Source: Galeruca laticollis
Lineage: Eukaryota; Arthropoda; Insecta; Coleoptera; Chrysomelidae
DNA: 64,000 nucleotides
Direction of reading: 5' to 3'
Assembly (NCBI GenBank): GCA_963921935.1
Contig: OY998185.1
Span: 28,240,487-28,304,486 of the forward strand
Under the pieces are notes generated by a model. It was not told the origin of the DNA, did no database searches, and saw nothing but the letters and a program-made list of their open reading frames with translations. Shown in pieces: positions 10,281 to 21,305 of the stretch (positions are counted from its first letter, which is position 1; each line of letters starts with the position of its first letter). Both the position numbers and the translations under genes were made by a program.

Positions 10281-12153
10281 GGGTGTTCATTTCAGGACTT
10301 CCCACCCTAATTTTCTCGAAATGTGTGTATTTTAAAAAAAAACCTGGGACATGTCAACAAATATATCGAAGGGGACAACTTTTTATCATAAAGGCAACTT
10401 CAAAATCTTAAATAGGGAGGGGTATCGAGTTATACCTCATTTTAAAGGTCTTTTTAATCTCTACACGTCGGTTTTTGTTTTTTTAAATTGATCGATTCGT
10501 TGTCGAGATATTTAGGAAAATCTATTTGCTGCTTCGTACCATTAAAATAAAAACTGCAACTGTTTATTCTCATTCCTTTTATCAAAACTAAATTACAATA
10601 TTGTACACAGATTTTCAATTTAATAATTGCTCAAAATGTTGCCATTGTTGGCCGAACAATGGTATAACCGCTGTTCAAATTCGTGACGCACATTTTCAAA
10701 CACTTCTGTTCGAATTGCTCGACATTCTGCAGTAATCCTTTGTCGAAGGTCTCCTATATTTTGTGGCAGGGGTGTGTAAACAACTGATTTTAAATGTCCC
10801 CATAGAAAAAAATCACATATTGCTAGATCTGGGGACCTAGCTGGCCACTCTATAGGTCCTCTTTGCCCTATCAATTTACCGGGAAATACATTGTTTAACC
10901 ATTGACGGACCGGAAGCACATAATGGGGGGGAGCTCCATCTTGCTGAAAATATAACTCATTTTCGTCAAGAACGTTGTTGCCATCTCTATCCAGTTGATT
11001 TTCAATTGCTTCGGTAATTAACGGATTGATCGTATTTTCTAGCATATTCAAGTACATCTCACCATTTAGATTTCCATTTATAAACAATGGACCAATTACT
11101 TGATTTTCTAGTATACCGGCCCATAGATTAATTTTTTGGGGAAGCTGGGTATGCCCTTCGACAAATACATGGTCATTTTCATTGCTCCAATATCTGCAAT
11201 TATGTTTGTTGACAAAACCATTTAAATAAAAAGTACACTCATCAGTGAAGCAGATATTTTTTAAAAATTCGTTATTTTTATTAATAATTGTAGTCATTTG
11301 TTCACAAAACTCAATTCTTCTGTCAAAACCGTCTTCACTTAACTCTTGACATACTTTCATTTTATAGGGATGGAATTTATTAATTTTTGTAATTTTGTGG
11401 ACAGAGCCTAAGGAAATGCCAGTTGCAGCAGAAATGGTACGTAACGAAGTATTAGGATTCATACCAAAATAAACTATCACTTCAATTTGAGTGGCTTCAT
11501 TCAAAACTCTTGGCTGATCATGTTTTAAATTTGCGACAGATCCTGTTTGAGTAAATTTGGCGATTAGATTTAGGACATACCTATGAGAGGTGTTCCTATC
11601 TGGATGCCTTTCGTTAAATATTGCAGCAGTTCGTCGAGCACATTGGTTTCTGGCGCCGTAAATTAACACTATTTCAACTTTTTCAGCTAAAGTGTAAACC
11701 ATTTTTACTAAAATGCTTTTTCACACAACTGGTAAGTATGGTAAACAATTCAATAGGTATCATGTCTTTTATTTTCTCTATCAAAAACATTTTTTTGCAT
11801 TTTTTTATACAAAAAAGTTGAAAGGAATAACAAAACAAACAATTGCAGTTTTTATTTTCATCGTACGAAGCACCAAACAGATTTTCCTAAATATTTCGAC
11901 AACGAATCGATCAATTAAAAAAAAAAAGCCGACGTGTAGAGATTAAAAAGACCTTTAAAATGAGGTATAACTCGATACCCCTTGCCATTTAAGATTTTGA
12001 AGTAGGCAACTCCCCCTTGCGGGGGGTGAAAGGGGGCGCGTTGCCTTTATGATAAAAAGTTGTCCCCTTCAATATATTTGTTGACGTGTCCCAGGATTTT
12101 TTTTTAAATACACACATTTCGAGAAAATTAGGGTGGGAAGTCCTGAAATGAAC

Positions 12154-12157
<4 letters not shown>
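10281..12157 (-). mobile_element. Complete DD41D mariner-type transposon with long TIRs
   Basis: The element starts GGGTGTTCATTTCAGGACTT at 10281 and ends with its reverse complement at 12157. It is flanked by TA on both sides and sits in a (TA)n microsatellite, as expected for TA-targeting elements. The inverted arms extend about 290 bp (10281-10570 against about 11836-12157). The right arm has an extra GC-rich hairpin of about 44 bp (12004-12045) absent from the left arm. It carries one full-length transposase gene on the minus strand. Confidence 0.88.
10620..11702 (-). CDS. DD41D mariner-type transposase, apparently intact
   Basis: This 360-residue ORF is an intact transposase of the IS630-Tc1-mariner superfamily, catalysing cut-and-paste movement at TA sites. 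The N-terminal part (about residues 1-110) has helix-turn-helix character (ARRTAAIFNERHP, TISAATGISLGSVHKI). The catalytic triad is visible: FTDECTF (first D), YFQQDGAPPH (second D) and SPDLAICDFFLW (third D). There are 41 residues between the second and third D, the DD41D spacing known for rosa-like elements. The family length is about 340-360 residues, so it is full length. It starts at the ATG nearest the right TIR and has no internal stop or frameshift. It is probably young, as the long TIRs still match closely, and may still be active. Confidence 0.92.
   Translation of the reverse strand: MVYTLAEKVEIVLIYGARNQCARRTAAIFNERHPDRNTSHRYVLNLIAKFTQTGSVANLKHDQPRVLNEATQIEVIVYFGMNPNTSLRTISAATGISLGSVHKITKINKFHPYKMKVCQELSEDGFDRRIEFCEQMTTIINKNNEFLKNICFTDECTFYLNGFVNKHNCRYWSNENDHVFVEGHTQLPQKINLWAGILENQVIGPLFINGNLNGEMYLNMLENTINPLITEAIENQLDRDGNNVLDENELYFQQDGAPPHYVLPVRQWLNNVFPGKLIGQRGPIEWPARSPDLAICDFFLWGHLKSVVYTPLPQNIGDLRQRITAECRAIRTEVFENVRHEFEQRLYHCSANNGNILSNY

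Positions 12158-12220
<63 letters not shown>
12158..12220. repeat. (TA)n microsatellite
   Basis: An uninterrupted run of alternating T and A beside the right end of the DD41D element. It probably served as the insertion target together with the shorter run at 10264-10280. The IYIYIY-rich open frame over it is an artefact. Confidence 0.95.
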
Positions 12221-12224
<4 letters not shown>

Positions 12225-13589
12225 AATACTATATTTCCTGCGTCTTTTCATCCTTCCGACATTTCGGCGTCTCCCTTAAATCAAAGAGTATATTATGTTC
12301 TAATGATTTACTTCCAATGTCCTTATTAATACAAACGCATAGATACTTTGAAATTTCAATATACTCTTAAAACAAAAAAAGTTTTTTCCCAAAATTTATC
12401 ATACATCTTGCAGACATTTCTGCATCCGTACATATTACCGATTTTTCTGCATCCGCAAATATACTCATTCACCACATGTGCAACTCTGCGTCCGATTTCG
12501 GGTATTATGTTCATCGCATCCACCTTTCTGCATCCAGCAGTGGTGCCAGATATATAAGCGCCTCGAATTTGTTTTGTATTCATTAACTCTGTGAGAGAAA
12601 TTGGTGATAATCGTGAATCAGTATAAGTATATAGTGTGTTTCACTATAAGGTCACCTCCAAAGTTAGCCAAATTGGCATGAAAGTTAAAATTGCAAAGAA
12701 TATTCTGTCTATATCTGTAACTGTGAAATATTTCTTCATGATGTAACTTTTTTTGTGTAGGAGATCATTATTTCACTGTCAAAATTAATAAATTCCATAT
12801 GGCGGCTCCCAGCTGACGACAAGTTTTTTTATTATGGCTGTAGTCTATTCAAAATTGAAAGTAAAAAAATTCAAGAGAAATTTTGTTAAACAAATACACT
12901 AAAAATAAAAATAAATAAATGAATAATGTTTTTAAAGAGAAAGTTTTTAAAAATTCGCAAAAAAATTATAATTTATTTGATTTTTTGACCTAGGTGGGCT
13001 AAAATTCAAAATCTTGCTGCTAATAATAGGTATTGTTGCAGGACAAAATTTTGAATCTATTAACCAATAATCAAAATTTATAAAGATAATAATTTTTATT
13101 CTCTAGGGAATTTGTTGAAAAACTTGTTTTTATAAGTACCGATTTACTTTGTTAGTGCATTTGTCTGAAAATAGTTTTCAATGATATCCATTCAAACTAT
13201 TGAATACAGGACACTTGAGAAACATTGCATTGTGAAAATCGTAGGTTTGGTATGCAAGCTAAATGTTTGGTACATGTTTTAAAAATTCCGATGTGAAAAG
13301 GAAGTAAATATGATTTTCCCACGGATCACATACCAAATGACTATCCCAGGAAAATAACATAAAAGAAATAAGCGATTTCTATATGGGTGTTCACTTCTTT
13401 GATAAATCATCAATTTCTGTGAATATATATTTTTGGAATCAATTTTCATCTAATCAAGCCATGAGTTCTCGTTAATCTAGACTAAAAAAACTCTCCAGAT
13501 TTTTGGGATGTTCTCCCATAGGAATGAAGAAAAAAGTTTTTTACTTCAGTTACATAGTGTTTGTAAAATAAAAAGTTTTGGAAAAACAT
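12221..13589. other. ABCF1 intron 2, non-coding stretch
   Basis: No gene remnant recognised. A cluster of short CTGCATCCG / CTGCGTCCG motifs at 12418-12540 also appears (reverse complement, GGACGCAGA) at 16915-17185 beside the second DD41D locus. The rest is AT-rich. Confidence 0.5.
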
Positions 13590-13955
13590 GTAATAAAAAA
13601 CGATTTTATAGACAAGTTTTTATTAGAACTGTACTAAAACGAATAAAATAAGCTCATGTTATAGCTGACAATGATATAATATTTTTTTTTAGTTGAATTA
13701 TTTGGTTTCAATAAGCTTGTTGTGCGAAATGTTCATAAAAGTAGGCATCAATTAATTTCATGGGACAGTGATTGGTTGACGTGTAAAAACTAGTCAAGAC
13801 ATTTATTTTTTTCCCAATTTGCACAACAAGCTATTTGAAACCAAATAATTCAACAAAACATAAGTATATCATTGTCGGCGATATACTTGAACATATTTTA
13901 TTAATTTTAGTACAACTCACATAAATACTTGTCTTTTAAAAGTTGTTTTATTATT
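13590..13955. mobile_element. MITE with about 120-bp diverged TIRs
   Basis: The left arm (about 13590-13725: TAATAAAA...GACAAGT...GTACTAAAAC...AATGATATAA...GAATTATTTGGTTTCAA) is answered in reverse by the right arm (about 13800-13955: TTTGAAACCAAATAATTC...ATATCATTG...TTAGTACAAC...ACTTGTC). The centre is under 100 bp and non-coding. Mismatches and small gaps show that it is old. Confidence 0.75.
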
Positions 13956-16904
13956 TATTTCATTTCATGCTTTTTAGTTATTGCGCCTTAATCTGTTCAT
14001 TTCTAATAGAGCATCGTGATTACAAGTTCTTTTCCCTGTAAGTTTTGAGCTATCTGCTAACGACGCCCATTTCACCAAATCATGCAATCATGAACCGTTC
14101 AACAGATTCTTTGTAACTTCACTACAGAGTCGCCTACCATACTGAATTCGGAATAACTTTACTCGGCAGATCCTATCACAAAACTTCACTAATTTTGCCA
14201 AAGAAATCATGATCTCAGACCACAAAAACTACCACACAACATTTTTTGATAGAATCTAACCATAATTACAAAACTCTTCCTCCATCTTGTGGCCGCCATT
14301 TTGAATTTAAGAATTTCGAGTCCGAATACCCATATATACCAATTTTGAATCGAATCGGAAAATAATCAGAATGTTCTTTCGCCATCTTGAATTAATGAAG
14401 GTTGACAAAAAATTCATAAACTCCGATCCCTCACCAATTTTGAATCGAATCAGGACATATTAACAAATCTCGTCTGCCACGCTGAAGCGGCGATTTCATT
14501 TTTTCAACAAAAATTCCATAATGCATTGTAACAGGAATTATGAACACCTGACAAATTTCAAGTTAATCATAAGACTAGAAGTGGGTCAAAATTCAGTTGC
14601 AAAATTTGAACCAACTAACAAGTTACTTATCTAAATAAGCAAAAAGGAGTTTATCTAACCCATGGTTAGAAAATCAGGTATTAAAAAGATAAAATATTTC
14701 TCCTAAAATAGAATGTATAACAAGTAATAAAAGTTCAAACTAACATTCATTTTTGTTCAAAGAATTCAACAATATCATTCAATACCGTTTCTTTTCAAAA
14801 ATATAAGAACATTTTTTTGGATATATTAAAAAAATATTTATTTATTTTCCAATTTTATAAAATCATTCGATATAGAGAAAATTTCTTTATTTTGAATTCA
14901 CAAAAACCTGAAAATAATAAAATGCATTTTGTTTCAACAAATCCAATATGGAAATAGTTTCAGTAGTTGAAATACACGAGAAGTGAAAAACGCGATAAAA
15001 AACATGTTAACAGTAAAACTGAGTATAAAATGTTGATAATAATAATAGTTTTTTGTTTAAATAGTCCTAAACTTGTAAAATTGCTAATGATGCACGAAGT
15101 TCTGAGTGCAACAAATATGCTTTTTGCACATGCTACACACAACATTCTTTTCTGTAAGAAAAAACGTTTCTTTCAAATATGTCATGTTTTGAGGAATATT
15201 CAAGGGAACCTAAGTATTTATAGTTACCATTTTCATTGGTACACTCAAATTTGATAATTTGAACCATAAATCAACAAACTTGTCAATATTCTTCAGTTCT
15301 GTCATTTTGACAATGAATTCTTCAATCCCTACACCAAAAAGTCCTAGGTACCGATTTTGATTAGAATAGGACACTAAATCACAAAATTCGTTTGCCAACT
15401 CGTAACGGAAAAATAGTTTCTTCAGATGTGTGAGGTATAAACTACCTCCTTTCCGAGCTGGCGAAAGAATTTTTTGTGGATAACAGATTCAAAAGCTTGC
15501 TGCACAAGAATACTTATATTCAAACTGAAAATATTTCACGGCAATATTTTGAATCTTTAGATTACACAAATCTGAATAAATTTAATTAAACTTCTCATGA
15601 ATTTGGACAAAACCTTCATAATCTTTGCCAACCAATCTGGAATAGAATCGGACTATAAATTACAAAACTCATTTGTCATTTTGAGATTTGGAATTCAGAT
15701 TATAAAGGTCATTCTGAATAACCCAATTCAAACCCGACGAAAGAAATCAAAACTCCAATATAAGAATTTCTAAAAGCGACGCTGAACGGCATACCCACTT
15801 TTGAACGTCCTCCTGTCACAATGCAAGAGTAATTCTATATATTAATACGGAAAATAAAATACTATAACGTTACCTAATCTCATGGCTGAAATTTTAGGAC
15901 TTTCTTCGATCTTTTGCCTAAACGGTACAATATCGAAAAATAGCGTTAACTCAATAATTCATTCAAAGTGGTTTGGTCGAAAACCACGGTCAGAAAACAA
16001 CGTTTTTTTACAGCTTTGTTTAAAACGGAAATATAGTACTATATATGAGTCTGCAGCTTGGAAATGAATACTCTAAGAGAAAAACTCCAGTAGATCATCA
16101 AATTCTACGTCCACTGAACACAAAAGTTGAGCAAGTATAAAAATTTCTTATAAGAAATGAAAAAGCATTGGCTGTATTTGTAATTTTTTAGTCTTAAAAA
16201 AGAATATAATGGTCAGAATTTGTTTATAACTTGATAAGCAATGAAATTATTGATATTACTTTGTAAACTCTATTGAGAAATGCCAATTGTGATTTTTGAG
16301 TAGAAAAAATTCTTAACTTAATCATATAAATGATGGAAATATAAAAAATCCATTAAAAACAATGAATAAATAAGAATGGTTTCTTCAAGTCATCATAGTC
16401 ATAAGACAATATGACAAATGAAAAGAAAAAAATAGTTCATTTGACTACAAACCATTTATAAACAAATGACGTGAAAAAATTCATAAAGTTTCTAAAAATG
16501 GGAAATTTATTTTTTTGTTAACTTTAAAAAATTATAATAAACAAAATAATCAACTTCTAAATTTTTTTGTATCCTTTGTAGAAAGAAGCGAAAAATGTAT
16601 AGACTTATTATTAACCGTAGTGGTCGCGCGGAGCTGTATTCAGTTAAATCAAAATTATAAATAATGGAGACAGCGTTCTTCTGTTTCCTTGTTTACTAAG
16701 TAGTTGGAGGAAATCTATTACTGAGAAACTGCACTAAAAATAATCCAATCCGAACCCGTCGAAAGAAGGTGAAATCCAACATAAGAAATATGTGATATAT
16801 TCTAAAAGAAACACTGAATGGCATATCCACCTATGAACGTCCTCTAGTCACACTGCAGTATCAACTATAAATAAAAACACAGAAAATAAAGCACTACAAC
16901 ATTG
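13956..16904. repeat. Diverged repetitive intron sequence
   Basis: From about 14270 to 15780 a unit recurs irregularly: CCAATTTTGAATCGAATCGG, then ACAAATTCATTTGCCA-like, then ATTTTGAAT-like text (for example at 14340, 14440, 15350 and 15640). It looks like a decayed tandem array. A separate direct repeat of about 150 bp lies at 15721-15882 and 16745-16917 (landmarks CCGACGAAAGAA / CCGTCGAAAGAA, ACTGAATGGCATATCCAC-like, ATGAACGTCCTC, GAAAATAAA). No coding exon recognised. Confidence 0.55.
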
Positions 16905-17202
16905 CCAAATCTCGTGGACGCAGAATGATCGAAATGGTGACAAAAATATACGCCATCCCGATATACGCAGAGCGTGAACAGCGCACCAACTCGGAGTTTG
17001 GTTGAACTACGATATACGTAAACTGGCGACCATTCTCACAAATGGGCGTCCGGCTAAAAAATTATTCTTTTACGTTTTCGACCATCCTGCATTTAATGGC
17101 GCAAAAAACTTTTCTGCGTCCATATACGGACGCAGAAAGTCGCGGGACGCAGGTATTAATGTAAAAACCACAATGTACGGACGCACAGTTATCGAAGAGA
17201 TG

Positions 17203-17203
<1 letters not shown>

Positions 17204-17266
<63 letters not shown>

Positions 17267-17268
17267 TT
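17204..17268. repeat. (TA)n microsatellite
   Basis: Alternating TA run bordering the inverted segment of the second DD41D locus. A cluster of GGACGCAGA-like motifs precedes it. Confidence 0.95.
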
Positions 17269-17269
17269 T

Positions 17270-18127
17270 TTTGAAGTATTTTTCTTGGGAAAGGTTCAGA
17301 TTAAAACTCTTGTATATTATTTTTTACATTATTTACTTTATGAGCAATCAAAACATATTCAGTTCTTTAAGCTAATGGGATGGCTTCAGAGCATGCAACC
17401 TCTACTATGGCGTGATGAAGTCTTCTCCAGCGACAAGTCCTCTTTACCCGCTTTGTAGGTTCGTCACTGTAATAGTGAAAGTTATGTCTGTTAACTCATC
17501 CATTGCTATGAAAAGTTGACTCATCGGAAAAAAGCACATAATCAAAAAAAAGTTTCTTTATCACCAAACACCCATAAACAAAAATTCAGTCATCGATCAA
17601 AATCTTCTTCAAAAAGCTGTTGATGTAGTTGAATGCGATACGGGTGGAATTTGTACTTTTTAATTATTCTTTGAATACTCTGCTTATTCCAGTTGTTTCA
17701 CATATGTTTCGCTGACTTGTGTGAGGGTATTCAACTAGAGATAACATCACTAAATATTAATTTTCCTCATTTCCAGTAACCAGTTTTTGCCGTTCTTGCA
17801 TATTATAAGATACACTGCTTGTTCTTCGGAAAAGCTGCAATAACTTTTCCAATTAACGCTTGTTAGGATGACTCCTGTTAGGATACCTTTGGGCATATAC
17901 TCTCGACGCTAATAAACAGTTTTCTCCACACTTACCGATTATCAAAATCATATCAATTCGTTCTTCCTGGTGATAAGTTCTCATTTTACAATATTTCAAA
18001 AAGACATTAATTTTAAACTAGTTAAAACAATGATAATGGTTTGATTAACAAGTTTTGTCACTGTCAAATACTTTTTGTTTCATAATAATAATTAATGGCA
18101 TCTAGGCCATAGCCTACTATTATTGAA
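17270..18127 (-). pseudogene. Inverted copy of the decayed transposase segment 9403-10270
   Basis: The text reads as the reverse complement of 9403-10270 with few or no differences where I compared them (for example GGCATCTAGGCCATAGCCTA near 18100 against 9416, and CATCGATCAAAATCTTCTTC near 17590). It therefore carries the same broken transposase, now on the minus strand. It joins an internal point of the DD41D transposase at about 18126-18128 with only an AA overlap. Confidence 0.85.
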
Positions 18128-18419
18128 AGGAAATGCCAGTTGCAGCAGAAATGGTACGTAACGAAGTATTAGGATTCATACCAAAATAAACTATCACTTC
18201 AATTTGAGTGGCTTCATTCAAAACTCTTGGCTGATCATGTTTTAAATTTGCGACAGATCCTGTTTGAGTAAATTTGGCGATTAGATTTAGGACATACCTA
18301 TGAGAGGTGTTCCTATCTGGATGCCTTTCGTTAAATATTGCAGCAGTTCGTCGAGCACATTGGTTTCTGGCGCCGTAAATTAACACTATTTCAACTTTTT
18401 CAGCTAAAGTGTAAACCAT
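18122..18419 (-). pseudogene. 5' fragment of the DD41D transposase (first 97 residues)
   Basis: From the start codon at 18419 the translation is identical to residues 1-97 of the transposase at 10620-11702. It then runs into the inverted segment (ISFQ, stop) and so ends before any catalytic residue. Upstream, 18420-18873 matches 11703-12157 including the TIR end, so only one end of the transposon survives here. This is dead, but it could still be bound by the intact transposase at its remaining TIR. Confidence 0.9.
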
Positions 18420-18873
18420 TTTTACTAAAATGCTTTTTCACACAACTGGTAAGTATGGTAAACAATTCAATAGGTATCATGTCTTTTATTTTCTCTATCA
18501 AAAACATTTTTTTGCATTTTTTTATACAAAAAAGTTGAAAGGAATAACAAAACAAACAATTGCAGTTTTTATTTTCATCGTACGAAGCACCAAACAGATT
18601 TTCCTAAATATTTCGACAACGAATCGATCAATTAAAAAAAAAAGCCGACGTGTAGAGATTAAAAAGACCTTTAAAATGAGGTATAACTCGATACCCCTTG
18701 CCATTTAAGATTTTGAAGTAGGCAACTCCCCCTTGCGGGGGGTGAAAGGGGGCGCGTTGCCTTTATGATAAAAAGTTGTCCCCTTCAATATATTTGTTGA
18801 CGTGTCCCAGGATTTTTTTTTAAATACACACATTTCGAGAAAATTAGGGTGGGAAGTCCTGAAATGAACACCC

Positions 18874-18896
18874 TGTATATATATATATATATATAT
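18874..18896. repeat. Short (TA)n run at the transposon end
   Basis: Directly follows the ACACCC terminus of the partial DD41D copy, matching the (TA)n context of the complete copy. Confidence 0.85.
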
Positions 18897-18984
18897 TCGT
18901 TCATTAATCTAGGAAGTGATCCGATCCGATTCCGTGGTCTCAATCTGCCTACTCTATGCAACGAATCACCCCCTTCGGATAATT

Positions 18985-19969
18985 CCAAGTCCTCAATCTA
19001 CCGATATAAATTTTATCACAGTTGTCATTACCACATTTTATTTTATAAACTCCTGATTTGTTTAATTTTGCAGATTTAGATTTGTTATTTTTAATGAGTT
19101 TCGATAAATTGAATCAGTTTTAAAGAAAATAATCATGTATAAAGTTTCTAAAAATCAAATGATTTGATTTTTAAGGATGGTGTTCGAAGTATGTTAAGCT
19201 TTTAAATTGTTTATTATTATTTTTATCAGAAGGGAATACTTGTTCTAAAGTCTGTTTTTGAAAATTTTTATTTATGATATTGTCAATTAAATTTGGATCA
19301 TAATTATTATTAACTGCTATTTGTTTTAAGATATTTAATTCTTTGTTATAATTATTATATTTAATGGGACTGATTCTGTTTTAAAAAATACTATTTATTA
19401 ATTTTATTGGATAGTTGTTAAGTTGTAGGACATTTTTTGCTTTTTTAATGCATGCTTCTCGAAATTCTGGATCTGATAATTTAATTGCACGATCAGCAAG
19501 TCCTATAATTACCGATTTTTTTTTGGCTAGATGAATGATTCGATTCATAATTGATATATCTTGATAACCACATACCTTTTGTATACCATTCTGTTTTTTT
19601 TATATTATTTACATGATGTAAGGTAGTATCTAAGAAATTAATTTTATTATCCTTCTCCACTTCTAAAGTAAATTGAAGTGTTTTATGGAAATTATTAAAA
19701 TAATTTAATATATGTTTAGCTTCATTTGTGGGTATTGCTGTTATGCAGTCATCGACATATCGAGAAAAGAATGGAATTGTAATATTATGTTCATTTATTA
19801 CTTGATCCTCAAGTTGCTCCATGACAATCTGTGCTATAACACTGGAAATTGCGCATCCTTCGATTTGTTTACAGAGTTGGTTTTCATACAAAAAATATGT
19901 AGAATTAAGTGTACGTTCTACAGCATAAATAAATTCTTCTTGTGGAATGTCAGTATACTTCGTAACCCC
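18985..19969 (-). pseudogene. Penelope-like element, RT C-terminal half and GIY-YIG start
   Basis: On the minus strand the text shows KYTDIPQEEF, a GCAISSVIAQIVME block, FSRYVDDC (catalytic YVDD) and INFLDTTL, all typical of Penelope-like reverse transcriptase. Further along (about 19080-18985) SGVYKIKCGN...KIYIGRLRT is the start of the GIY-YIG endonuclease domain. Stops and frameshifts occur between these pieces. The element is cut at its N-terminal side by a TTAA-flanked piggyBac insertion at 19970; the missing half is at 26887-27460. Penelope elements are retroelements distinct from LINEs and LTR elements. This copy cannot be functional. Confidence 0.85.
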
Positions 19970-20245
19970 TTAATGCACTCAGTCGAGTTAACTCGGGATG
20001 GCTTGACTCACTTTTTCCCGCGAGTCCGAGTATATTCGGGCATCTTGGTATGTTTTTTATTCAGAAATATCTCAACCGTACTCGTATATATTAAATATAA
20101 GTTGGTAACGCATTCTCGCTCAACCGAGCGTCGCTGCAATTGGTTTCCATCACTCTTCTGCTATTTCATGCTTTGGTATTTTGACTTTATGTTTTGAACT
20201 TCATGTGTTTTATTTTGTTATCGTTCTTTTCTACGAATTGATGTT

Positions 20246-21217
20246 ATGGATAGTGATGCTAGTGACGCCGAATGGGATGCAGGTTCCGAGAATGAAAGCT
20301 TGGAAATAAGTGAGAGCGATTCCGAACTTGAAAATATTTCTGATGGCGAAAGTAGTGATGACAATAATCTTGCAGCTGCACGACAATGGTTCCAGCTTCC
20401 TGGAAATTGGCAGGCACCTCCCAAATTTTCGTTTACGGGGACTCCTGGTATAGCTGCTAATGTTGATCAAAATAGTAATTATTTGAATTTCTTAGAGCTC
20501 TTCTTTGACGATTTTTTAGTTCAACATATAACAAGCGAGACTAACAGATATGCGGCCAGCAAGATACAGGGGAGAGCAAATAGTGTGTGGTATGAAACAA
20601 ACCCGAATGAGATTAGACTGTTCCTTGCATTCCGGCATTATTGGACAAAAAATCCACTACTGCATACGCTTTTTTTTCTAAACTGTATGACTGGAAAACG
20701 ATTTGAAAATATAAAACAATACTTACATTTGTCAAATAACTAAGACTTTCATCCAGATAACCATCCTAGTCTAAAACTACACAGAATCTGGGAAGTTTAT
20801 GAAAATATAAACAATAAATGTAAAAACCTAATTACGCCGGAACAATTAGTGACGATTGATGAGAGTCTTCTACTTTATAAAGGCCGTTTGGGATGGGTGC
20901 AGTATATTCCTCTCAAGCGAGCGAGATTTGGGATAAAAACATATTTGTTATGCGAATCAAAAAGTGGTTATGTATATAGTTTTATAATTTATACAGGAAA
21001 AGGTACTCTTTTAGATCGAGATTTTGAAGATCTCTCCGCATCCTCCCAAATAGTCATGACTTTGATGAAACCATTATTAAACCAGGGTTATTGTCTCACA
21101 GTGGACAATTTCTATAATTCTCCACAAATCGCATACTTCAAAATAGGACTGATGTATATGGAACGTTGCGACTTTCGAGGAAAGAAGTACCTGGAGAAGT
21201 TAAAAATATCTGTATCT
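20246..21217 (+). pseudogene. piggyBac-like transposase, N-terminal two thirds
   Basis: The acidic N-terminus (MDSDASDAEWD...) is followed by the DDE_Tnp_1_7 fold: YAASKIQ, GKRFENIKQYLHLSNN, then TIDESLLLYKGRLGW (first catalytic D), IKTYLLCESKSGYVYSF, and LTVDNFYNSPQIA (second D). An in-frame TAA after LSNN (20741-20743) and a frameshift near 21170 disable it. The LINE insertion follows at 21218. The third catalytic D and C-terminus are at 26212-26696. Confidence 0.88.
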
Positions 21218-21305
21218 GTAAAGGTTTGAAGGGTGGGTGGCCCCACAGCACTTAGGCCACAATTGGGCCATTGTGCTGCATCCTTCTGAGGTTCAAAACT
21301 TCCTT

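Noticed and set aside
12069..12251. Open frame rich in IYIYIY on the minus strand (also at 17062-17262 and 18785-18988)
   Set aside because: It is a translation of (TA)n microsatellites.
20218..20470. Minus-strand frames over the piggyBac N-terminus
   Set aside because: These are shadows of the acidic, repetitive codons of the transposase N-terminus.
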